From Allorhizocola rhizosphaerae (GTDB taxonomy: Bacteria; Actinomycetota; Actinomycetes; Mycobacteriales; Micromonosporaceae), in the NCBI RefSeq assembly GCF_003426775.1, contig NZ_QJUG01000047.1, positions 1-45,725 of the forward strand: a DNA stretch of 45,725 bases, written 5' to 3'. The notes beneath the pieces are model-generated. The model saw only the letters and a list, made by a program, of their open reading frames with translations, made no database searches and was not told where the DNA came from. Within the stretch, counting starts at the first letter, position 1; every line of letters begins with the position of its first letter. Both the position numbers and the translations under genes were made by a program. Positions 31,078 through 38,060 of the stretch are shown one piece after another.

Positions 31078-32285
31078 TGAAGAGCGCGCATACGGATGAC
31101 TGCCAGTGCGGAAAGCAACCCGGCGAGAATCAAGGGCATAAAAGCCATGTGGGGGTACGCGTTACGCGCGCCGAGATCCCAGAGCCAACCGGTTGCGGCC
31201 GAGCCAAGCGTGGCCGCGACTCCGGAAGCCAGATAAAACGCGCCGTAGTAGGTGCCGGGCAGGTCGCGATGGGCGAACGCGGGCACGAGCTGCATCACGA
31301 ACGGATGTGCTATCTGATAACCGATGCTGAGCACGAGCACGCACACCACCACCGCGACCGGATGCCCCGACAGCGCGGGTGCCACGAAGGCCAAGCCCAT
31401 CACGGCAAGCCCGGCGGCGATCGACCGTTTCGGGCTCCAGCGGGACTCGCACCAGGCCGTGATGCGCACTTGCCCGGCGATGCCGACGAGCGTGGCGAGC
31501 GCGAACACGACACCGGCTGCCCAGGGTCGGCCCGTCGCCTGCTCGGCCGCGAGCGGTACCACCAAATAAAGCTGGGAGTAAAGGGCGAAGATGGCCGCCG
31601 TCGCGAGCGTGAATCCCACAAACGCCCGGTTGGCCAGCACGCCGCGCCAGTCCTGCCAGACCGTAGCGGTTTGTTGATTGGCGACGGGGCGTGCCGGAAG
31701 TGCAAGCAGCTGCGACAGGGTGAGCACGGCGAACACCGCGGCCGCGCTCACCGCGACGACCCGGAAGCCGAGGCCCGCCGCGAGCAGTCCCGCGCCGAGC
31801 AGCGGACCCGAAAGCGCACCCGCGTTGGCGTAAACGTTGAACCTGGCAAACGCTTCCGCCCGCCGCGCGGGCTCCGTTTCGGCCGCCACATAGGCCCGCA
31901 CGGCCGGGTTGAACAGCGCACCGGCCAGGCCGGTCAGCACCGCCGCCGACAACAGTCCGACGGTCCCCTCCACGACGGCGAACAGTCCAAACCCGACAGT
32001 GCGCAAAGCACAGCCGGCGATGATGACCGGGCGGGGGCCCAGCCGGTCGGCCGCGGTCCCACCGACCAGGAACAGCCCCTGCTGGCTCAACGTCCGCGCG
32101 CCGAGCACCAACCCGATCGTTGCGGCCGCGAGGCCCAGGCCGCCAAGGTGGCCCGCCAGATACGGCACCAGCAGATAGAAGCCGAGGTTGACCCCGAACT
32201 GGTTGAGCAGCAGCAGGCGCAACGGCAGACCCACACCGGCGGCGCCGGCTACCCGACGCCCGGCGACCGACACCACGCCACCCAC
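31074..32285 (-). CDS. MFS transporter, first gene of the ABC operon
   Basis: 403 residues with about 12 helices. The loop 2-3 motif reads GGTAADRLGPRPVI and an RAYVAAETEPARRAEAF segment follows helix 4. The GTG at 32285 is the most upstream start in frame. The gene heads a tightly overlapping operon with a peptide/nickel-type importer, an arrangement like CntE with CntABCDF in staphylococcal opine-metallophore loci, where the MFS protein exports the compound and the ABC system brings it back loaded with metal. No opine biosynthesis gene is seen here, so that parallel is only suggestive. Confidence 0.88.
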   Translation of the reverse strand: MGGVVSVAGRRVAGAAGVGLPLRLLLLNQFGVNLGFYLLVPYLAGHLGGLGLAAATIGLVLGARTLSQQGLFLVGGTAADRLGPRPVIIAGCALRTVGFGLFAVVEGTVGLLSAAVLTGLAGALFNPAVRAYVAAETEPARRAEAFARFNVYANAGALSGPLLGAGLLAAGLGFRVVAVSAAAVFAVLTLSQLLALPARPVANQQTATVWQDWRGVLANRAFVGFTLATAAIFALYSQLYLVVPLAAEQATGRPWAAGVVFALATLVGIAGQVRITAWCESRWSPKRSIAAGLAVMGLAFVAPALSGHPVAVVVCVLVLSIGYQIAHPFVMQLVPAFAHRDLPGTYYGAFYLASGVAATLGSAATGWLWDLGARNAYPHMAFMPLILAGLLSALAVIRMRALQ

Positions 32286-32333
32286 CGCAACCCAACACCC
32301 CTCTCATAGAACCGCAGGTCACGCTAATGCAAA

Positions 32334-32348
32334 CGGGAGTCATTTTCA
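32334..32348. promoter_or_regulatory. Possible Zur-like half-site before the MFS-ABC operon
   Basis: CGGGAGTCATTTTCA compared with the actinobacterial Zur pattern TGAAAATCATTTTCA: the right half is perfect, the left half matches at only 3 of 7 positions. It lies 49 bp upstream of the MFS start in a locally AT-rich stretch. Offered only as a candidate. Confidence 0.25.
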
Positions 32349-32735
32349 ACTAGCGTGTTGATCGCCACACAGGACGTGTCCTTCGTCCGGCGTTTACGTT
32401 GCGGTTGTTGAGGCGAGGCGTTGCCGACGTCCGGGTGTCATGCCATCGGCACGCTTGAGCTATGGACCTGACCCTCAGGAAACCGCCGCGAGCGACTTCA
32501 CGACGCTCACCAGCGTGGGCTACTTCGTGTCGCTGTCGGGTGCCGCGCTGACCGTCACCATCCCAAACCGCGTGGGATATCTGCCCGCGTCCGTGGCGGC
32601 GACCACCAGTGTCACCGCGGCGGCTGCCCACGGCCGGACGAGTCATCCGCTGCCTGCACGAGGACCCCCCGAAGCTGGGATCCATCCGGTCGGGAAGGCA
32701 GTGATTTCCTCGACGAGGAGCAGGACGCGGTACGG
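32349..32735. other. Spacer without a recognisable gene
   Basis: About 390 bp between the MFS operon promoter and the stop of the pseudokinase gene. Open frames exist on both strands (for instance a plus frame from 32440 running into the kinase gene), but none has a ribosome site, a known motif or a sensible N-terminus. The promoter of the MFS operon must be near its left end. Confidence 0.5.
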
Positions 32736-34169
32736 CTATTTCCGGCAGACCGCGCCGCGCACGCCCTTGGGCGGGGTCTCGTGCACCTGGTTGCTATCGG
32801 TTGCCTGGATCAGGAAACAGTACTTGCGCACCGGATCGACCGGGACCGTCATCGTGGTGTTGCGGTGCGCGAACAGGTAGCGGTTCGGCTCACCCTCGCC
32901 CGCGACGACCACCAGGTAATCAAGGGTCCGGTCGCTGGTCCAGTTCAGCACCACCTGATCGCCACGATCAATCGGATCGGCCAACTCCAGGCGAACGGCG
33001 GCGACGCTCCCGGGAACTGCCGCTGACGCCGGAGGCGGCGGCATGCGGGGAGTCGTGTGCAGCTCGTCGGGGTCGCCCTGCGCCCGCAGCACGAGCGTGG
33101 CGGCGACGGCAAGCAAAGCGAGCACACCACCACCGGCGAGCGCGTAGCGAATCCACGGGGGGCGCCGCTGCGGTCGTGCCGCGGGTTCGATGGCGACCGG
33201 AGGCCCGGTGCGCACATCGGGCGGTGGCTCGGGCGAGGCGAGGCCGAATTCGTCGAGGGCATCCGGGCTCTGCCCGTCGGCGCGGGCTTCCACCGGTACC
33301 ACATCAAAATCATCTTGGGACGGTGAGGCGCTCGGCTGCTGCGGGAGGAGGTCGGCCAGGCGCTCGGCCACCCAGGAGGCGTCCGGCGGACGGTTTGCGG
33401 GATCGGCCTCCATCAGCTTGCCGATCACCGCCGAAAGCTCAGCCGGGACACCGGGCAGGTCGAGGGCGGGGGCCGGACCGGCGAGCACACGCAGCACGCG
33501 CTCCCCCGGTTGTTCGCCCAACTCGCGAGGATGCGGCGAGCTTCCCGTCAGCGCGAGATGCAACACCGCTCCCAGGCCATAGAGGTCGGCATGTTCGTCG
33601 ACGGTCCCCGCACGCAGCGTCTCCGGTGACACGAACTCGATGGCGTGCAACGGATCGCGGGGAAACACCTCGCGCAGGTGCACCCCGAAGTCCGCCAGGA
33701 TCGGCTCGCCGGACGCACGGAACAGGACGTTGGCGGGACTCAATCCACCGTGGACGATCCCGGCGTCATGCGCGGCGGCGAGGGCGCTGGCCAGTGCGTA
33801 ACCCAGGACCACCACATCATCCGGGGGCAGGGCACCGGCGCGCTCGACGAGAGCCGCCAGCGATTGGGCGCAAAGCTCCATCCGCAGGGCGTGCCGCCCG
33901 TCTTCCATCCGCTCGATGCCGTCGATGAGCAGGATCCGCGCCGGTGGCACCAGGCCGCGCAGCAACGCCAGCTCGCGCTCGACCGCCGTGAGCGTCCGGC
34001 GGTCGAACCTCGCCGGATAAACCTTCAGCGCCGTGGGTCTGTCCACATGCGACACCGCGTAGACGGTGGCGACCGGACCGTGAGCCAACAGGGCCAGCCG
34101 CTCACTGGACCCGGGCGTTGTCCCGCCCATGTCCGCTACCTGCCGCACCTGTTCCTCCAGCATGCTCAT
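32736..34169 (-). CDS. Membrane serine/threonine pseudokinase of the ESX locus
   Basis: 477 residues: kinase-like domain (about 25-275), Pro/Asp-rich linker, one membrane helix (about 340-362) and an extracellular fibronectin-III-like domain with two Cys (KYCFLI and GAVCRK). The ATP lysine is present (Lys49, ALKVY) and DFG is intact (160-162), but the catalytic loop reads HGGLSPANV instead of HRDxKPxN, so the catalytic Asp is Gly142, and the glycine-rich loop is degenerate (AHGPVATVY). It should bind rather than phosphorylate. It is divergent from eccD, so it probably regulates or scaffolds the secretion system. Confidence 0.88.
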   Translation of the reverse strand: MSMLEEQVRQVADMGGTTPGSSERLALLAHGPVATVYAVSHVDRPTALKVYPARFDRRTLTAVERELALLRGLVPPARILLIDGIERMEDGRHALRMELCAQSLAALVERAGALPPDDVVVLGYALASALAAAHDAGIVHGGLSPANVLFRASGEPILADFGVHLREVFPRDPLHAIEFVSPETLRAGTVDEHADLYGLGAVLHLALTGSSPHPRELGEQPGERVLRVLAGPAPALDLPGVPAELSAVIGKLMEADPANRPPDASWVAERLADLLPQQPSASPSQDDFDVVPVEARADGQSPDALDEFGLASPEPPPDVRTGPPVAIEPAARPQRRPPWIRYALAGGGVLALLAVAATLVLRAQGDPDELHTTPRMPPPPASAAVPGSVAAVRLELADPIDRGDQVVLNWTSDRTLDYLVVVAGEGEPNRYLFAHRNTTMTVPVDPVRKYCFLIQATDSNQVHETPPKGVRGAVCRK

Positions 34170-34259
34170 TCGGCGATCGTAGGGGCGGCCCCGGGCCTCG
34201 GGGCCGGCGTCGGCACGTTGCTGCCGCCACCGTCAAAACTATCTTCAGGAAAGAGCAGC

Positions 34260-35627
34260 ATGAACACCACAGGGCTGGTTCGCCTCACGATCGCGGCGCC
34301 GGGACGCCGGATCGACCTCGCCCTGCCCGACCGCGCGCCGCTCGCCGAAATTCTGCCCGGTCTGCTGCGGCAGGCGGGCGAACATCTCGCCGACAGCGGG
34401 GTGAACAACGGTGGATGGGCGCTGCACCGGGCGGACGGGTCCGTGCTGGAGCCGGAGCGGACGCTGGCCGCACACCGCGTGCTGGACGGCGAGATCCTGC
34501 ACCTGATGCCGGCCGGAACCGACTGGCCCGAGCTGGAGTACGACGATCTGGTGGACGCGATCGCCGCCGGGTCGACCCGCGCGGGCAGCGCTTGGGGGCC
34601 ACGCCATACTCGGTGGGCCGGTCTGGCCACGGGAGTGGTGGCCCTTGTGGCGACTCTGCTCGCCATTGTCCGTGCCGGACCGCCGTGGCCGTGGCCGGCC
34701 CTGTGCGCGCTCGGGGTCGCGGTGCTCGTGCTTGCGGGCGGGATGGTGCTGGCTCGGGCCGTCGGCGACTCCGCGGCCGGTGCCGTGCTGGGCGCGTCCG
34801 CGCTGCCGTTCGCGTTCGTCGGGGGTGGACTGTTGTGGGCCGACGGTCGGGCGCTCGCCGAGCTCGGTGCGCCGCACCTGCTGGCGGCCGGGACGGCGCT
34901 GCTGCTCGCGGCGATCGCCGGCCTGCCCGGCGTGGTCGACCGGGCAGCGATATTCGTGACCGCCGCGACGATCGGGCTGCTCGCCATGCTCGGGGCGTGG
35001 CTGCGCACCACCGAGGCACTGGACGGGCACGAAGCGGCCGCCATCGTCGCGGGCGCTGGGCTGGCGTTCTCGCCACTGCTCGCGCCGCTGTCGATCCGGC
35101 TGGCGCGGGTACCCATGCCGGTGCTCCCCCGCGGCACGGCCGATCTGTTGCGCGACAATCCACAACCGCCGCGCTCAGCGGTGTACGCGGCGGTCGTGCG
35201 GGCGGACGGACTGCTCACCGGGATGCTGGCCGGGCTGGCCGTCGCGGTAGTGGTGTGCCAGGCGCTGCTGGTCCACAGTGGAGGCGCCGCCGCGCTGGTC
35301 CTGGTCGGTGTGCTGACCGTCGGGTTCCTGTTACGGGCCCGGCTGTACCCGATTTTCGTGCAGCGGTTCGCGTTGCTGGCTGCCGGCGGATCGGGCGCGT
35401 TCTGCTTGGCCGTGGACCACGCGAACCCGTTGTCATTGGCTGTGCCGGTGCTGGTGGCTGTCGGCGCGCTCGGTGCGCTGGCCGGTCTGTGGTACAGCCG
35501 TCACCGTGCGAGCCCTTACCTCGGTCGCGCGGCGGAGTTGCTGGAGGTGGTTGTGGTGCTGGCGATCGTGCCTGTGGTCTGCGCTGTGCTGGGCCTGTAC
35601 GGGTACGTGCGCGGGCTGGGCGGCTGA
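34260..35627 (+). CDS. eccD: Type VII secretion integral membrane protein EccD
   Basis: 455 residues: an N-terminal ubiquitin-like domain (1 to about 90; VRLTIAAPGRRIDLALPDR, then LDGEILHLMPAG) and about eleven membrane helices from residue 118. This domain order is specific for EccD, which forms the inner-membrane channel vestibule of ESX systems. ATG 34260 follows AGGAAAGAG. Codon 358 (35331-35333) is TTA. One base separates its stop from the eccB start, so the two are one operon. Confidence 0.92.
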   Translation: MNTTGLVRLTIAAPGRRIDLALPDRAPLAEILPGLLRQAGEHLADSGVNNGGWALHRADGSVLEPERTLAAHRVLDGEILHLMPAGTDWPELEYDDLVDAIAAGSTRAGSAWGPRHTRWAGLATGVVALVATLLAIVRAGPPWPWPALCALGVAVLVLAGGMVLARAVGDSAAGAVLGASALPFAFVGGGLLWADGRALAELGAPHLLAAGTALLLAAIAGLPGVVDRAAIFVTAATIGLLAMLGAWLRTTEALDGHEAAAIVAGAGLAFSPLLAPLSIRLARVPMPVLPRGTADLLRDNPQPPRSAVYAAVVRADGLLTGMLAGLAVAVVVCQALLVHSGGAAALVLVGVLTVGFLLRARLYPIFVQRFALLAAGGSGAFCLAVDHANPLSLAVPVLVAVGALGALAGLWYSRHRASPYLGRAAELLEVVVVLAIVPVVCAVLGLYGYVRGLGG

Positions 35628-35628
35628 C

Positions 35629-37050
35629 GTGGCCACCAAACGCGACCAGCTGCAGGCGCATCAGTTCCTGGTGCAGCGCGCGGTTTCCGCGCTTGTGACC
35701 CGCGAGACCGATCCCGAGCAGCCCCCGTTTCGCAGGCCCACCACGTTCGCGTTCGTCGGGATTGGACTCGCGCTGATCTCGCTCGTGGCGACCGGCGTCT
35801 ATGGACTCATCTCGCCCGGCGGGGACAGGACCTGGCGCGACGGCAAGTCGGTCATCGTGGAGCGTGAGACCGGCACGCGATACGTCTACCTCAACGGCAA
35901 ACTGCACCCCGTCGAAAACTACGCCTCGGCCCTGCTCGCGCTCGGGCAGCACTCCGGCACCGCCCGGATCTCGCGCAACTCGCTGGCCGGTGTGCCCAGG
36001 GGGCCACGGATCGGCATCCGGGACGCGCCGGACGCGCTCGCCGACCGACGCCGCTTGCTCAGCGGTGGTTGGACGCTGTGCTCCAAACCGGCCACGGACG
36101 TCACGGGCGCCACGGTCTATCGGTCGGCGCTGCTTGTCGGCCAGGAACCGGCCGCTGGCCTCGAACTCGGCGCGCGGGGAATGCTGGTGCATGTCCCCGG
36201 GACGACCGAAAACTTCTTGATTTTCAATGGGTACCGGCATCGGGTCAGCGAGGCCGACGCAGTCACGGTCGGCCTGGCGTTGCGGCCTGCGCCCGTGTTT
36301 CCGGTCGCCGCAGCGGTCGTCGAGATGGTGCCGCTCGGCAAGCCGATCGGCCCGATCGCCGTGCCGGACGCGGGCAAGCCGTCGACCGCGGTGCCCAGCC
36401 GGCCGGATCTGCGCGCGGGTCAGCTCCTCGTGATGACTACCCCCGGCGGGGCGGTGCAACACTTCCTCGCCGAGACCGACCGGCTGCGGCCGATCACCAG
36501 CCTGCAATTCGACGTCCAGCTCGCCTATCAGCCGACCACCGCCGCATATGACGGCCGCGAGCCGTTCGGCATGCCGCTGAGCCCGCTCGCGGCGGCCGAG
36601 GCGAAGCAGGAGCAGGCGCCGCCCGCCGTGCCCGACAACCCGCCGGCGACCCGCCCGGAGTTCGCCGACGGCCCCGGCGCAAACGTCGTGTGCCTGACCT
36701 TCGATCCCGGCTCGTTCACCCCCCGGCTGAGGGCGAATCCGGCACTGCCGCCGGATGACGCGATGATGGCCACGCCGCGCCGGACGGACGGTGGTGTCGC
36801 GCTGGCCGACCAGATTTTGGTGCCGCCCGGCACGGGCGCGGTCATCGAGGTGATGTCGAGCTCGAACGCCGACGTGGGGACCCTCGCGGTCGTGACCGAC
36901 CTCGGCAAGGCCTATCCGTTGGCCGGACCGGATGTGCTCGGAGTTCTCGGCTACGCGGATTTCCGGCCGGTCCGCATGCCCGCCTCGTTGGTGGCGAGGC
37001 TCCCGCACGGACCGGGATTGGACCCGGACGCCGCCATGCGGCAGTGGTAA
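35629..37050 (+). CDS. eccB: Type VII secretion protein EccB
   Basis: 473 residues beginning ATKRDQLQAHQFLVQR after the GTG, the conserved EccB N-terminus. A single helix (about 46-68, FAFVGIGLALISLVATGVYG) is followed by a large extracytoplasmic part with the R1 repeat domain start RDGKSVIVERETGTRYVYLN and a conserved Cys pair (TLCSKP and NVVCLTF). EccB forms the outer face of the ESX membrane complex. No EccE or mycosin gene follows; a strong hairpin closes the operon. Confidence 0.95.
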   Translation: MATKRDQLQAHQFLVQRAVSALVTRETDPEQPPFRRPTTFAFVGIGLALISLVATGVYGLISPGGDRTWRDGKSVIVERETGTRYVYLNGKLHPVENYASALLALGQHSGTARISRNSLAGVPRGPRIGIRDAPDALADRRRLLSGGWTLCSKPATDVTGATVYRSALLVGQEPAAGLELGARGMLVHVPGTTENFLIFNGYRHRVSEADAVTVGLALRPAPVFPVAAAVVEMVPLGKPIGPIAVPDAGKPSTAVPSRPDLRAGQLLVMTTPGGAVQHFLAETDRLRPITSLQFDVQLAYQPTTAAYDGREPFGMPLSPLAAAEAKQEQAPPAVPDNPPATRPEFADGPGANVVCLTFDPGSFTPRLRANPALPPDDAMMATPRRTDGGVALADQILVPPGTGAVIEVMSSSNADVGTLAVVTDLGKAYPLAGPDVLGVLGYADFRPVRMPASLVARLPHGPGLDPDAAMRQW

Positions 37051-37110
37051 ACGTGTCCCAGGGGTCGCCTGGTCCTTGGTGGACAAGCGGGCGTCCTCAG
37101 CGGACACACG

Positions 37111-37157
37111 ATCGGGGTTGGACCCGAGGGCTTGCCAACCCTCGAATCCACCCCGAT
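37111..37157. terminator. Bidirectional hairpin after eccB
   Basis: The arm at 37111-37130 (ATCGGGGTTGGACCCGAGGG) pairs with 37139-37157 (CCCTCGAATCCACCCCGAT) with one bulge and two G-U pairs; the loop is 8 bases. It sits between eccB and the convergent small secreted gene. Confidence 0.75.
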
Positions 37158-37191
37158 CACGGCGAAACCCCGAGTGGTCGCGCCGACAACC

Positions 37192-37515
37192 CTAGACGAG
37201 CACGTACAGCACCCACGTGCCGCTGTAGTCGGAGAAGTAGCAGTTCCAGTCCTTCCAGTACCCCCGGACCTGGCCGAAGGCACCGGCGACCAAACACATC
37301 CATTCGCTGCTGTACTCGCCCGCACGTTGCCACGCTTGAGGTTCGACGGGCAGGCCGGCGGGACGGCCGGCCGTCACTGCCACGGTGGCGGTAGTTGCGG
37401 CGGCGGTAGTTGCGATGGCGGCGGTTGTCGTGCTGGCGTTCGCCGGCGCGGCGAACCACGCGGGTGCGATGACCAGCGCCAGGGACACCAGCGCGGTCAC
37501 GATGGCTTTGCGCAT
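37192..37515 (-). CDS. Small secreted protein, two cysteines
   Basis: 107 residues. A clear Sec signal (MRKAIVTALVSLALVIAPAW, cleavage near AANA-S) is followed by a Thr/Ala-rich linker and a short aromatic C-terminal part with two Cys (WMCLVAG and DWNCYF). I do not recognise a family. ATG 37515 has a strong GAGGAGGT site. Only 21 bases separate it from the gene upstream, so both are one operon, and both mature parts are rich in Trp/Tyr, suggesting related extracellular roles. Confidence 0.75.
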   Translation of the reverse strand: MRKAIVTALVSLALVIAPAWFAAPANASTTTAAIATTAAATTATVAVTAGRPAGLPVEPQAWQRAGEYSSEWMCLVAGAFGQVRGYWKDWNCYFSDYSGTWVLYVLV

Positions 37516-37536
37516 GCGTACCTCCTCGGATCGGGC

Positions 37537-37917
37537 CTAGAATGAAGATCGCTTGTATATGCCGTAGTACTGACGGGTCTCGTGGTACTCGCAGTACGCC
37601 TTGGACCAGCCACCAAACTTCGAATTCAGCCAAACCCCTCCTGTCCGCTCGATGTACGCCGGCGCACGGTTTGGGGCAAAACAATTGACGTACGCAATGT
37701 AGAAGTAGTTCGCGTGCGGTGACGTGGTGCGGCAGTCGCCCCAATGGAAAGCGGCGTTTTGGTTCGAGACCGACGTCAGGATCCGGCAGCTGTCGACCGC
37801 ATGGGCGGGTTCGGCCGCGACGAGCGCACCCCCGATGGTAACGCCGACCGCGACGAGACCAGTCGCGAGCCGTCGGACCAGCGATCGGGTCCGGTGTTGC
37901 GTTGCCAGTTGTCTCAT
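37537..37917 (-). CDS. Small secreted protein, four cysteines
   Basis: 126 residues with an Arg-rich Sec-type signal ending AEPAHA-V (about residue 40) and a mature part with four Cys (SCRIL, GDCRTT, VNCFAP, AYCEYH) and many Tyr/Trp. Paired cysteines suggest two disulfides. No family recognised. ATG 37917 follows GGGAGG. It is divergent from the NB-ARC regulator gene, 143 bp away, which is its likely controller. Confidence 0.75.
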   Translation of the reverse strand: MRQLATQHRTRSLVRRLATGLVAVGVTIGGALVAAEPAHAVDSCRILTSVSNQNAAFHWGDCRTTSPHANYFYIAYVNCFAPNRAPAYIERTGGVWLNSKFGGWSKAYCEYHETRQYYGIYKRSSF

Positions 37918-38060
37918 TGAGCCTCCCTCGTTGGCGAGTTGGTCATGGCATCGACCGTCGCACATGTGGCGCAGGCGCAAGGATTTCCCATACGATTCCG
38001 TACGCCAGTCCTTCGAGTTCCGAGGACTGTGGCCACGTCGCTCCACGGGGGAATTGATCA

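Noticed and set aside
32440-32880. Plus-strand open frame of 146 codons
   Set aside because: No ribosome site or motif, and its second half overlaps the well-supported pseudokinase gene in antisense.
35215-37107. Long open frame antisense to eccD/eccB
   Set aside because: Arg/His-rich shadow of two clearly identified ESX genes.
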